Shown one piece after another: positions 17,244 to 25,531 of a stretch of 64,000 nt of DNA. Numbering within the stretch: the stretch's first letter is position 1; every line of letters begins with the position of its first letter. Made by a program: the position numbers and the translations under genes. Source of the stretch: Pseudoduganella lurida (lineage in GTDB: Bacteria > Pseudomonadota > Gammaproteobacteria > Burkholderiales > Burkholderiaceae_D); NCBI RefSeq assembly GCF_007830455.1, contig NZ_VLLB01000011.1:62001-126000 (forward strand), written 5' to 3'. The notes under the pieces are model-generated. The model did no database searches. It had not been told where the DNA came from and saw only the letters and a list, made by a program, of their open reading frames with translations.

Positions 17244-18617
17244 TCAGATGGCCTTGGCCAGCGGCGCCGCGATACCGGTGTAGTTCGCCGGCGTCATCGC
17301 CAGCATCAGGTCCTTCGCTTCCTGCGGCACGGCCAGCTTGCCGATGAATTCCTGCAGCGCTTCCTTCGTGATGCCCTTGCCGCGCGTGAGTTCCTTCAGC
17401 TGCTCGTACGGGTTCTCGATGCCGTAGCGGCGCATCACCGTCTGCACCGGCTCGGCCAGCACTTCCCAGCTGGCGTCCAGGTCGGCCGCCAGGCGCGCCG
17501 GGTTCACTTCCAGCTTGTTCAGGCCGCGCAGGCAGCTGTCGTATGCCAGCAGCGTGTAGCCCAGGCCCACGCCGATATTGCGCAGCACGGTCGAATCCGT
17601 CAGGTCGCGCTGCATGCGCGACACGGGCAGTTTCTCGGACAGGTGCTTCAGCACGGCGTTTGCCAGCCCCAGGTTGCCTTCCGAATTTTCGAAGTCGATC
17701 GGGTTGACCTTGTGCGGCATCGTCGACGAGCCGATCTCGCCGGCCTTCAGCTTCTGCTTGAAGTAGCCCAGCGACACGTAGGTCCAGATATCGCGGTTCA
17801 GGTCCAGCAGGATCGTGTTCACGCGGGCGAACGCGTCGAACAGTTCGGCCATGTAGTCGTGCGGCTCGATCTGGATGGTGTACGGATTGAACACCAGGCC
17901 CAGGCGCTGTTCGATGACGTTCTTCGAGAACGCCGGCCAGTCGAACGACGGATACGCGGACAGGTGCGCGTTGTAGTTGCCCACGGCGCCATTCATCTTG
18001 CCCAGGATTTCCACCGCGCCGATGCGCTCGACGGCCCGCTGCAGGCGCGCCACGACGTTGGCGAATTCCTTGCCCAGCGTGGTCGGGCTGGCCGTCTGGC
18101 CGTGCGTGCGCGACAGCATCGGCACCTCGGCGTTCACGTGGGCGATCTCCTTCAGGCGGGCGATCACGCCGTTCAGTGCCGGCACCATCACTGCGTCGCG
18201 CGCGGCCTTGAGCATCATGCCGTGCGAGGTGTTGTTGATGTCTTCGGAAGTACAGGCGAAGTGGATGAACTCGGAGGCGGCCACCAGTTCCGGCACGTCC
18301 GCCACTTTCTCCTTCAGCCAGTACTCGACGGCCTTGACGTCGTGGTTGGTAACGGCCTCGATCTCCTTGATGCGCGCCGCATCGGCTTCGGTGAAGTTGG
18401 CAGCCAGGCCGTCCAGCAGGGCGGTGGCGGAGGCCGGGAACGGCGCGATCTCGGCAAAGCCGGCCTGCGACAGCGCCTGCAGCCACGCGATTTCAACCTT
18501 CACGCGGTGGTGCATGAAGCCCGCTTCGGACAGGATCGGGCGCAGCTTGTCGGTCTTGGTGGCGTAACGGCCGTCCAGCGGGGACAGGGCCGACAAGGTG
18601 GAGTAGGGAGTCGTCAT
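17244..18617 (-). CDS. purB: Adenylosuccinate lyase
   Basis: This 457-residue enzyme of the fumarase/aspartase superfamily acts in purine synthesis. It cleaves SAICAR to AICAR plus fumarate and adenylosuccinate to AMP plus fumarate. The superfamily signature GSSTMPHKVNP is present, together with SRTHGQTASPTTLG and the CTSEDINN motif near residue 125. The length matches the E. coli-type enzyme. In some gammaproteobacteria purB follows mnmA; here mnmA lies 13 kb away. The gene stands alone with its own terminator. Confidence 0.96.
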   Translation of the reverse strand: MTTPYSTLSALSPLDGRYATKTDKLRPILSEAGFMHHRVKVEIAWLQALSQAGFAEIAPFPASATALLDGLAANFTEADAARIKEIEAVTNHDVKAVEYWLKEKVADVPELVAASEFIHFACTSEDINNTSHGMMLKAARDAVMVPALNGVIARLKEIAHVNAEVPMLSRTHGQTASPTTLGKEFANVVARLQRAVERIGAVEILGKMNGAVGNYNAHLSAYPSFDWPAFSKNVIEQRLGLVFNPYTIQIEPHDYMAELFDAFARVNTILLDLNRDIWTYVSLGYFKQKLKAGEIGSSTMPHKVNPIDFENSEGNLGLANAVLKHLSEKLPVSRMQRDLTDSTVLRNIGVGLGYTLLAYDSCLRGLNKLEVNPARLAADLDASWEVLAEPVQTVMRRYGIENPYEQLKELTRGKGITKEALQEFIGKLAVPQEAKDLMLAMTPANYTGIAAPLAKAI

Positions 18618-18835
18618 GGGATAGAAGGAGCCAGGGAAAAGAAGGATTTTACCATCGTGCGTGCGGCCTTTTTCATGGCGCTGCCAGCGTTAAGCGGGGG
18701 AGCTTGCTGTCCAGCCACTGACCGGCAGGGCGCGGAAAAGTTCCCGGCATGATCGGCGCGTCGACGCGTGTCTACGTAAGGCGAACAGCGCCTTTTTCAT
18801 GGCCGATGGGCGCCGGATGGCCGCCGGCCCGGTGC

Positions 18836-18841
18836 TATACT
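18836..18841 (+). promoter_or_regulatory. Possible -10 box (TATACT) for the glutathione transferase gene
   Basis: TATACT lies 28 bp before the ATG of the glutathione transferase. No Shine-Dalgarno sequence is visible before that ATG. The -35 region is not obvious. Confidence 0.35.
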
Positions 18842-18869
18842 GGGCTTCACTCCCTCTCCCGACCTCCCC

Positions 18870-19481
18870 ATGAAACTCATCGGTTCGCTGGCCAGTCCCT
18901 ATGTGCGCAAGGTGCGCGTGGTGCTGGCGGAAAAAAAGCTCGATTACCAGCTGGTGCTGGACAATGTATGGGCGGACGATACCGCGGTCCATGAGGTCAA
19001 CCCGCTTGGCAAGGTGCCCTGCCTGGTGCTGGAGGATGGCGACGTGATCTACGATTCGCGCGTGATCGCCGAATACCTCGACACCCTCACCCCCGTCTGC
19101 AAGCTGCTGCCGCCGAATGGCCGCGAGCGCGTGGAAATCAGGAACTGGGAAGCGCTGGCGGACGGCACCACCGATGCCGCCATCGTGGTGCGCCTCGAGC
19201 ACACGCTGCGCCCGCCGGAACTGCGCAGCGATGCCGTGATCGAACGCCATCACCTCAAGGTGCGGCGCGCCCTGGCGTCGATGGCGGAGCGGCTGGGCGA
19301 GCGGCAATGGTGCGTGGGCACCCACTACTCGCTGGCCGATGTGGCGGTGGGCTGCACGCTCGGCTGGCTGGCCTTCCGCTTCCCGGACATCGACTGGCGC
19401 GGCACGCACCCGAACCTGGCGCGCCTGCTGGACCGCCTGCACGAACGGCCGTCGTTCCGCGACACCGTGCCGCAGGCGTAA
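18870..19481 (+). CDS. Glutathione S-transferase family protein
   Basis: This 203-residue protein has an N-terminal thioredoxin-like GST domain (SLASPYVRKVRVVLAEKKLD; NPLGKVPCLVLEDG with the cis-Pro; DSRVIAEYLD) and an all-helical C-terminal domain. It resembles YibF-type bacterial GSTs. The catalytic residue is probably Ser/Tyr near residue 9-11. The substrate is unknown. It is followed 61 nt later by a PfkB kinase on the same strand. Confidence 0.9.
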   Translation: MKLIGSLASPYVRKVRVVLAEKKLDYQLVLDNVWADDTAVHEVNPLGKVPCLVLEDGDVIYDSRVIAEYLDTLTPVCKLLPPNGRERVEIRNWEALADGTTDAAIVVRLEHTLRPPELRSDAVIERHHLKVRRALASMAERLGERQWCVGTHYSLADVAVGCTLGWLAFRFPDIDWRGTHPNLARLLDRLHERPSFRDTVPQA

Positions 19482-19542
19482 GCGCGCGGGTCCACCACGC
19501 GGTTCGGCGCTACACTGCCACCACACTTCACCTGGAGCGGTC

Positions 19543-20481
19543 ATGGCACAGTCAGTAGCGGTATTCGGCGAAGCGCTGGTGGACGATTTCAGCAGCGCGC
19601 GCGTGGTGGGCGGCGCGCCGTTCAACCTGGCGCGGCACCTGGCCGGCTTCGGCCTGCCCGTCACCATGGTCACGCGCATCGGCGATGACGACAACGGCGC
19701 CTTGATCCGCAACGAGTTCGCCCGCTACGGCATGTCCGAGGCGGGCCTGCAGACGGGCACCGGCGAGGCCACCGGCAGCGTGCACGTGGAAGTGGGCGCG
19801 GACGGCAGCCACCGCTTCACCATCGTGCCCGACCAGGCCTACGACCATATCGACAGCGCCGCGGCCACGGCCGCCGTGGCGGCAGCCGATCCCGGCATCT
19901 TCTGCTTCGGCACGCTGGCCCAGCGCGATCCGGTCTCCCGCGCGGCCCTGCACGCGCTGCTGGAACGCACGCAGGCCGTGCGCTTCCTGGACCTGAACCT
20001 GCGGCCCGGCCATGTCACCGAGAGCATCGTCTTCGACTCGCTGCAGCAGGCGGACATCGTGAAGGTCAACGAGGAGGAGCTGCAGCAGCTGTTCAAGTGG
20101 TACTGCCACACCTGCCCGGACACGGTGAACATCGAGTGCATTTCGGTCGATACGGAGTGCCGCGCGATGATGCACAACTTCTCGCTCTCGACGCTGATCG
20201 TCACGCTGGGCGCGCGCGGCGCCCTGTACCTGTCGGCCGATGGGGCGCACGTGTCCGACCATGGCGCAGCCACGGGGGAATGTTTCGTCGATGCGGTGGG
20301 AGCGGGAGATGCGTTCGATGCCGTCTTCCTGCTGGGACGGCTGCGCGGCTGGACGACCGGGCGCACATTGGCACGGGCGAATGCGTTTGCCCATGCTTCC
20401 TGCGGCCACGCGGGCGCGGTGCCGCCGGAGCTGGCGACCTACGCGCGCTGGCTGGAAGCCTGGGCGCGCGAGGACGAATAA
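19543..20481 (+). CDS. PfkB-family sugar kinase (fructokinase-like) with Cys-rich insert
   Basis: This 312-residue ribokinase-fold kinase opens with VAVFGEALVDDF. It has the first signature GGAPFNLARHLAGFG (residues 23-37) and the second, DAVGAGDAFDA (250-260), which holds the anion hole and catalytic Asp256. It would phosphorylate a small sugar with ATP, probably fructose or a related sugar. A short insert holds four cysteines (188, 191, 199, 206) in a C-x2-C-x7-C-x6-C pattern, not typical of the family core and possibly metal-binding. The start has GGAG at five bases. The frame extends upstream into the GST gene but without support. Confidence 0.88.
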   Translation: MAQSVAVFGEALVDDFSSARVVGGAPFNLARHLAGFGLPVTMVTRIGDDDNGALIRNEFARYGMSEAGLQTGTGEATGSVHVEVGADGSHRFTIVPDQAYDHIDSAAATAAVAAADPGIFCFGTLAQRDPVSRAALHALLERTQAVRFLDLNLRPGHVTESIVFDSLQQADIVKVNEEELQQLFKWYCHTCPDTVNIECISVDTECRAMMHNFSLSTLIVTLGARGALYLSADGAHVSDHGAATGECFVDAVGAGDAFDAVFLLGRLRGWTTGRTLARANAFAHASCGHAGAVPPELATYARWLEAWAREDE

Positions 20482-20529
20482 AGCCTGGTTCCTGCTGCTG
20501 CCGACCAGGCTTGCCGCCTGATGCTTGCT

Positions 20530-20642
20530 GCTTCGTGCGGCTGCTTGGATCGGCTGTTTTGTTCGACTATTCAGTTCGCTTGGTGCGGCTGCTTAGTGCA
20601 ACTGCTTAGTGCAACTGCTTAGTGCAATTGCTTAATGCGGCT
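20530..20642. repeat. Degenerate 13-bp tandem repeat running into the bfr stop codon
   Basis: The unit is GCTTAGTGCAACT. Five contiguous units cover 20578-20642; two are identical and the others differ by 1-4 bases. Looser copies lie at 20530-20555. The last full unit contains the bfr stop codon (20632-20634), so the array reaches the 3' end of the coding sequence. Confidence 0.85.
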
Positions 20643-21120
20643 GCTCGTCGGCGGCGGCCATCTGCGTCTGCAGGTAGTTCTGGATGCCCACCTTGCCGAT
20701 CAGGTCCAGCTGGGTTTCCAGGAAGTCGATGTGCTCTTCGGTGTCTTCCAGGATTTCCAGCAGCAGGTCGCGCGACACGTAGTCGCCCACGCGTTCGGCC
20801 TGTGCAATGCCTTCCTTGACCGTCACGTGCGCGCCGCGTTCCAGCTTCAGGTCCGCTTCCAGCATCTCCTGGGTGGATTCGCCGATCAGCAGCTTGTGCA
20901 GCGCCTGCAGGTTCGGCAGGCCGTCCAGCATCAGGATGCGGTCGATCAGCTTGTCGGCATGCTTCATCTCGCCGATCGATTCCTCGTATTCCTTCTTCGC
21001 CAGCTTCGTGAAGCCCCAGTGGCGGTACATGCGCGCATGCAGGAAGTACTGGTTGATCGCGGTCAGTTCGTTCGTCAGCTGTGCGTTCAGCAGACGGATG
21101 ACGTCTTTGTCGCCCTTCAT
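20632..21120 (-). CDS. bfr: Bacterioferritin
   Basis: This 162-residue subunit of the 24-mer haem-containing ferritin oxidises Fe2+ and stores it as ferric mineral. Met52 (haem ligand, in EMKHADKLID) and ferroxidase ligands Glu18, Glu51, His54 and Glu94 are present. The last site reads D-T-E-E-H-I-D, placing Thr127 where many bacterioferritins have Glu; His130 is kept. The start MKGDKDVIRLLN is typical. The gene is divergent from the PKHD hydroxylase, with a Fur box and an mRNA-leader hairpin between them. The Bfd partner is at 22878. Confidence 0.95.
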   Translation of the reverse strand: MKGDKDVIRLLNAQLTNELTAINQYFLHARMYRHWGFTKLAKKEYEESIGEMKHADKLIDRILMLDGLPNLQALHKLLIGESTQEMLEADLKLERGAHVTVKEGIAQAERVGDYVSRDLLLEILEDTEEHIDFLETQLDLIGKVGIQNYLQTQMAAADEQPH

Positions 21121-21160
21121 GGGAGTGCCTTGTTCTTGGTGAGTGAATCCCCGCATTGTG

Positions 21161-21202
21161 ACAGATGCACGCCCCGTTCGTAAGGGAACGTCGGGCATCT
21201 GT
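21161..21202 (-). promoter_or_regulatory. Hairpin in the probable bfr leader
   Basis: ACAGATGC at 21161-21168 pairs with GCATCTGT at 21195-21202, and inside it CGTTC (21175-21179) pairs with GAACG (21186-21190). The structure would form in the 5' leader of the bfr mRNA, 40 bases before the start. No known riboswitch is recognised. Confidence 0.45.
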
Positions 21203-21238
21203 GGCCAAAACCCGGGGAATGGCGTTGCTAAGGCAAAT

Positions 21239-21257
21239 GAAAACGATTATCATTTTC
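21239..21257. promoter_or_regulatory. Fur box between bfr and the PKHD hydroxylase
   Basis: GAAAACGATTATCATTTTC matches 15 of 19 positions of the Fur consensus. It lies 41 bp before the hydroxylase start and 119 bp before bfr, so it most directly controls the hydroxylase. Confidence 0.8.
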
Positions 21258-21297
21258 GTTTGATTTGCGCTGGCGGCCGGCGCCAGGAGGATCACCG

Positions 21298-21978
21298 ATG
21301 ATGCTGCATATTCCCGGGGTACTGACCCCCGAACAGGTGCGCCAGCTGCGCGCCCGCCTGGCCGAAGCGCCGTGGGTGGACGGCCGCGCCAGCGTCGGCG
21401 CCCAGGGTGCCCAGGTGAAGCGCAACCGGCAGCTGGCCGAAGGCTCGCCACTGGCCGTGGAACTGGGCAGCATCATCGCGCGGGCACTGACGGCCAACCC
21501 GCTGTTCTTCGCCGCCGCGCTGCCGCTGCGCATCCTGCCGCCTTACTTCAATGGCTATGCGGGCGGTGAAACCTACGGCGACCATATCGATGGCGCGATC
21601 CGCGTGGCAGCGCCGGGCGCCGCACCGCTGCGGGCGGACGTGTCGACGACCGTCTTCCTCACCGATCCGGAAGAATACGAAGGGGGCGAGCTGATCGTCT
21701 CCGATGCCTATGGCAGCCATGAGGTGAAACTGCCGGCCGGGGATGCGATCGTGTATCCGTCGACGACGGTGCACCGCGTCGCGCCCGTGACGTCGGGCGA
21801 ACGCCTGGCGTCCTTCCTGTGGACCCAGAGCATGGTGCGGGACGACTGGCAGCGCTCGATGCTGTTCGAGCTGGACCAGAACATCCAGCGCCTGCGCGGC
21901 GCGCACGGCGACAGCGAGGCCACCGTGGGCCTGACCGGCCACTATCACAACCTGCTGCGGATGTGGGCCGAAACCTGA
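21298..21978 (+). CDS. PKHD-type Fe2+/2-oxoglutarate hydroxylase (PiuC/YbiX)
   Basis: This 226-residue dioxygenase has the iron triad His96-x-Asp98 in YGDHIDGAI and His159 in STTVHRVAPV, with Arg169 placed to bind 2-oxoglutarate. PiuC/YbiX genes normally sit beside catecholate receptors of the Fiu/PiuA type and are iron-regulated; here the Fiu-like receptor lies about 4.5 kb on. AGGAGG seven bases upstream fixes the start. A Fur box lies just upstream. Its stop codon abuts a 62-bp palindrome shared with the convergent tonB gene. Confidence 0.92.
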   Translation: MMLHIPGVLTPEQVRQLRARLAEAPWVDGRASVGAQGAQVKRNRQLAEGSPLAVELGSIIARALTANPLFFAAALPLRILPPYFNGYAGGETYGDHIDGAIRVAAPGAAPLRADVSTTVFLTDPEEYEGGELIVSDAYGSHEVKLPAGDAIVYPSTTVHRVAPVTSGERLASFLWTQSMVRDDWQRSMLFELDQNIQRLRGAHGDSEATVGLTGHYHNLLRMWAET

Positions 21979-22039
21979 AAATAGGGACAGACCCCATTTT
22001 CCAGGAAATTTCCTGAAAAATGGGGTCTGTCCCTATTTT
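21978..22039. repeat. 62-bp near-perfect palindrome between convergent stop codons
   Basis: Two 23-bp arms (21978-22000, 22017-22039) with core GGGACAGACCCC are exact reverse complements. The loop itself holds the palindrome CAGGAAATTTCCTG. The A/T-rich arm ends let it serve as a terminator on both strands. It starts at the last base of the hydroxylase stop and ends at the first base of the tonB stop. Related copies are at 30964-31026 and, as a single unit, at 51958-51982. Confidence 0.9.
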
Positions 22040-22809
22040 TATGACAACTTGAAGTTGATGGGCACCAGTACATAGACCGGCACGGCCTTGCCGTCTTCCA
22101 TGTAGGGCTTGAACAGGCTGCGCAGCGCGGCCTGGCGGCCCGCTTCGTCCAGGTTGGCGGAACCGGAGGACTGCTGCACCGTCGCCTGTTCCGGCGTGCC
22201 CTTGTCGCTCACCAGCACGCGCAAGGTGACGACGCCCGTTTCGCCCAGGCGGCGCGAGATGGTTGGATATTGCGGGCGCGGCGGACGGACATATTCGACG
22301 CCACTCACCAGCTGCGGCGCGCTGGGCCGGGCCGGCGGCGCGGGAGCCAAGGCGGCGGGGGCCGGCGCAGCAGCCACGACGGCCGGCGCCGCTTCCACCG
22401 GCTTCGGCGGCGATGGGGGCACGGTGATCGTGTTCTCGATGACGATCGGCAGCTGCGGGATCGGCGGCGTGATGACGGGCGGCGCCTGCAGCGCCACTTC
22501 CACCGTCTTCGGCGGCGCCGGCTTCGTTTCCGGCTCCGGCGTGGCGACGAACGTGACGTTCACCACCTGCGGCAACTGCTTGACGACGTCGCGCACCATG
22601 CCGTTCTGCATGGCCCAGAAACCGGCGAGGTGCAGCGCGACGATGACGGCGATCTTGCCTGTCCGGTTGCGGCTGCTGCCAAGGGTGAATTCGGGAACGG
22701 GGTCGCTGTCGGCGACGTCGGGGCGGGGAGCGGTGACCTGCGGGGGGCTGAAACGGAACAGCCCCAGCAGCGCCAGACCAGGCCGGGAGAGGCCGGGCAT
22801 CGGTTGCAT
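22039..22809 (-). CDS. tonB: TonB energy transducer
   Basis: This 256-residue protein has a short cytoplasmic N-terminus, one membrane helix at about 52-68 (IAVIVALHLAGFWAM), a Pro/Ala/Val-rich spacer (about 85-170) and a TonB C-terminal domain (YVRPPRPQYPTISRRLGETG and onward). It carries proton-motive energy from ExbB/ExbD to outer-membrane receptors such as the Fiu-like protein nearby. The gene follows bfd by 68 nt on the same strand and is probably expressed from the Fur-boxed promoter before bfd. Confidence 0.93.
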   Translation of the reverse strand: MQPMPGLSRPGLALLGLFRFSPPQVTAPRPDVADSDPVPEFTLGSSRNRTGKIAVIVALHLAGFWAMQNGMVRDVVKQLPQVVNVTFVATPEPETKPAPPKTVEVALQAPPVITPPIPQLPIVIENTITVPPSPPKPVEAAPAVVAAAPAPAALAPAPPARPSAPQLVSGVEYVRPPRPQYPTISRRLGETGVVTLRVLVSDKGTPEQATVQQSSGSANLDEAGRQAALRSLFKPYMEDGKAVPVYVLVPINFKLS

Positions 22810-22877
22810 GATGGTCCTTCGTCAGTGGGCCCGGCCGGTGGAATACCGCGGGCCCGGCAGTGGGATTCGGTAGAGCG

Positions 22878-23087
22878 TCAGGTCGTGAGCGTAGGGCGCT
22901 TCAGCACGGTTTCCTGTAGCGGCACGGCCACGTGTTCGTTCATCACTTCCACGGCATAGTCCAGGCAGTTGCCGCAGCACGTGGCGACGCCGAGGGTTTC
23001 ACGCAGCCCGTCCATGGTATTGATGCCCAGGTCGATGGCTTGACGGATTTCTCGATCGGAGATGTTGTTGCAGACGCAAACGATCAT
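22878..23087 (-). CDS. bfd: Bacterioferritin-associated ferredoxin
   Basis: This 69-residue [2Fe-2S] ferredoxin has the Bfd ligand set Cys4, Cys6, Cys38 and Cys41 (MIVCVCNN ... CCGNC). It reduces the ferric core of bacterioferritin so that iron can be released under starvation. It is transcribed divergently from feoA with a strong Fur box between them and leads into tonB. bfr is only 1.8 kb away. Confidence 0.94.
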   Translation of the reverse strand: MIVCVCNNISDREIRQAIDLGINTMDGLRETLGVATCCGNCLDYAVEVMNEHVAVPLQETVLKRPTLTT

Positions 23088-23191
23088 TGAAACACCTTCT
23101 GGCTGTAGAGACTAAGAAGTGGAAGACGACGCTGAAAAACGGTTCTCGGAACACCAACACCGGCTTGCTGCGACTAGTTGAGTGTTTGTCT

Positions 23192-23210
23192 ACTAATGAG
23201 AATCATTATC
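23192..23210. promoter_or_regulatory. Fur box between bfd and feoA
   Basis: ACTAATGAGAATCATTATC matches 16 of 19 consensus positions. It lies in the 236-bp gap between the divergent bfd-tonB and feoA-feoB units and probably serves both. Confidence 0.88.
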
Positions 23211-23265
23211 ATTACCGTTCCTATTCTGCCGCAAGAAGGAAGCGAGTGCAAGCGTTACCTGCAAA

Positions 23266-23294
23266 TACAACTCATTCGCAATTGCATCTATAAT
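23266..23294 (+). promoter_or_regulatory. Candidate feoA promoter
   Basis: A perfect -10 box TATAAT (23289-23294) has TACAAC 17 bp upstream as a weak -35. It lies 29 bp before the feoA ATG, which has no clear ribosome site. Confidence 0.5.
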
Positions 23295-23323
23295 GAGGGG
23301 ATCGCCTGCCTTCCGAACCCGCC

Positions 23324-23587
23324 ATGACCCACGCTTCCCCCCCTCTCAAGCTCGACGCGCTGGCGGTCGGCCAAAGCGCCACCGTGGTGCAGGTTGTCAA
23401 AGGTGAAGACCGGGAAACGCAGGACCTGGCACGGCGCCTGATGGAGCTCGGCTTCGTGCCGGGCGAGCGGATCCGCCTGCTGAAGCGGGGCATGCCGGGC
23501 GGCGAGCCGCTCGCCATCAAGGTAGGCAACTCCACCTTCGCGTTGCGCCGCTTCGAAGCGGCGCTCGTCGCCATCCAGCCGGAATGA
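23324..23587 (+). CDS. feoA: Ferrous iron transport protein A
   Basis: This 87-residue SH3-like protein includes LARRLMELGFVPGERIRLLKRG, the typical FeoA core. FeoA is a small cytoplasmic partner needed for FeoB function. The gene is followed after 49 nt by feoB and preceded by the Fur box shared with bfd. An AT-rich -10 box lies 29 bp upstream. Confidence 0.93.
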   Translation: MTHASPPLKLDALAVGQSATVVQVVKGEDRETQDLARRLMELGFVPGERIRLLKRGMPGGEPLAIKVGNSTFALRRFEAALVAIQPE

Positions 23588-23636
23588 GCGGCGCATACGT
23601 ACTGCATGAATACCGCTACAACAAAGGTACCTGGTA

Positions 23637-25523
23637 ATGGGTGTGACTGAAAAAGTGATGCAGGCCGTGGGCCGGGCACCGATGATCGCCCTGCTGGGCA
23701 ACCCGAATTGCGGCAAGACGGCGCTGTTCAACCGCCTCACCGGCGCGCGCCAGAAGGTGGCCAACTATGCGGGCGTGACGATCGAGCGCAAGGAAGGCCA
23801 GTTCACGTCGCCGGCCGGCCACGCCTACCGCGTGCTGGACCTGCCGGGCGCCTACAGCCTGACGGCCCATACCCCGGATGAGGAAATCACCCGCGACGTG
23901 GTGGCCGGCCTGCGCGCCGGCGAGACGTCGCCGGACCTCGTCGTCTGCGTGGTCGATGCCACCAACCTGCGCCTGAACCTGCGCCTGGTGCTGGAAGTGC
24001 AGCGCCTCGGCCTGCCGATGATCCTGTGCCTGAACATGGTCGATGTGGCCAAGAAGCGGGGCATCGAGATCGATGCGGACAAGCTGGCCCGGGAGCTGCG
24101 CATGACCGTCGTGGAGACGGTGGCCGTGCAGGGCGGCGGCGAGAAGTCGCTGCTGCGCGCGCTGGACGAAGCGTGGCCGGTAGCGCCCGCCGCGGCCAAT
24201 CCCCTTGCGGCAATCGACGCCGTGTCGGTCGAGGACACGCAGCGCGAAGTGCGCCGCATCCTGGCCATCGTGGCCAACGACAACCAGGCCAGCGACTCGC
24301 TGTCCGAGAAGATCGACAACGTGGTGCTGCATCCGTTTGCCGGCCCCGTGATCCTGGCCGTGCTGATGTTCCTGATCTTCCAGGCCGTGTTCAGCTGGGC
24401 CGAGGCGCCGATGGACTTCATCACCGGCACCGTGGAAGGCTTCGGCGCCATCGTGAAGGAGCACATGGCGGACGGCATCCTGCGCAGCCTGCTGGTGGAC
24501 GGCATCATCGCCGGCGTGGGCGGCGTGCTGGTGTTCCTGCCGCAGATCCTGATCCTGTTCTTCTTCATCCTGATCCTGGAAGACTGCGGCTACCTGCCGC
24601 GCGCCGCCTTCCTGCTGGACCGGCTGATGGGCGGCGTGGGGCTGTCCGGCCGCGCCTTCATTCCCCTGCTGTCCAGTTTTGCCTGTGCGATCCCCGGCGT
24701 GATGGCGGCGCGCACCATCCAGAACCCGCGCGACCGCATCGTCACGATCATGATCGCGCCGCTGATGACGTGCTCGGCGCGCCTGCCTGTCTATGCGCTG
24801 GTGATCGCCGCCTTCATTCCGGAGCGCGAGGTGTACGGCATGAACCTGCAGGGCCTGGTGCTGTTCTGCCTGTACTTCGCCGGCATCTTCTCGGCGATGG
24901 GCGTGGCCTGGTTCATGAAGCGCTCCCTCGGCGGCAAGCGCCAGCAGCCACTGATGCTGGAGCTGCCCAGCTACCACTGGCCGCACCTGCGCAACCTGGC
25001 CATCGGCCTGTGGGAGCGCGCCAAGATCTTCGTCACGCGCGTCGGTACCGTGATCCTGTCGCTGATGATCCTGCTGTGGGCGCTGTCGAGCTTCCCCGGC
25101 GCGCCGGAAGGGGCCACGCAGCCGGCCATCTGGTACAGCATCGCCGGCATGATCGGCCGCGCGCTGGAATACGTGTTCGCGCCGATCGGCTTCAACTGGC
25201 AGATCTGCATCGCGCTGGTACCGGGCATGGCCGCGCGCGAAGTGGCCGTGGGGGCGCTGGGCACCGTGTATGCGCTGTCCCAGTCCGGCGACGAGCTGGC
25301 CACGTCGCTGGCGCCGGTGATCGCCAGCACCTGGTCGCTGGCCACCGCGCTGTCGCTGCTGGCGTGGTACGTCTACGCGCCGCAGTGCCTCGCCACGCTG
25401 TCCGTGGTGCGCCGCGAGACCGGCAGCATCCGCTACCCGCTGATGATGGCCGGCTACATGTTCGCGCTGGCCTACGTTGCCTCGTTCATCACCTACCATG
25501 CTGCCCGCCTGCTGGGCGCCTAG
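23637..25523 (+). CDS. feoB: Ferrous iron transporter B
   Basis: This 628-residue inner-membrane Fe2+ transporter has an N-terminal G domain: GNPNCGKT (21-28), the switch-I threonine in YAGVTIE, DLPG (68-71) and LNMVD for guanine. A helical spacer and a large membrane domain with two Gate motifs follow, and conserved Cys residues appear in SSFACAIPG and MTCSARLPVY. It is shorter than the E. coli protein (773 aa), mostly at the C-terminus. The stop overlaps the ribosome site of the next small gene, so translation is probably coupled. Confidence 0.96.
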   Translation: MGVTEKVMQAVGRAPMIALLGNPNCGKTALFNRLTGARQKVANYAGVTIERKEGQFTSPAGHAYRVLDLPGAYSLTAHTPDEEITRDVVAGLRAGETSPDLVVCVVDATNLRLNLRLVLEVQRLGLPMILCLNMVDVAKKRGIEIDADKLARELRMTVVETVAVQGGGEKSLLRALDEAWPVAPAAANPLAAIDAVSVEDTQREVRRILAIVANDNQASDSLSEKIDNVVLHPFAGPVILAVLMFLIFQAVFSWAEAPMDFITGTVEGFGAIVKEHMADGILRSLLVDGIIAGVGGVLVFLPQILILFFFILILEDCGYLPRAAFLLDRLMGGVGLSGRAFIPLLSSFACAIPGVMAARTIQNPRDRIVTIMIAPLMTCSARLPVYALVIAAFIPEREVYGMNLQGLVLFCLYFAGIFSAMGVAWFMKRSLGGKRQQPLMLELPSYHWPHLRNLAIGLWERAKIFVTRVGTVILSLMILLWALSSFPGAPEGATQPAIWYSIAGMIGRALEYVFAPIGFNWQICIALVPGMAAREVAVGALGTVYALSQSGDELATSLAPVIASTWSLATALSLLAWYVYAPQCLATLSVVRRETGSIRYPLMMAGYMFALAYVASFITYHAARLLGA

Positions 25524-25531
25524 GAGCCACC

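Noticed and set aside
20632..21198. Longer bacterioferritin start at 21198
   Set aside because: The extra residues cross the leader hairpin; MKGDKDVI is the conserved N-terminus.
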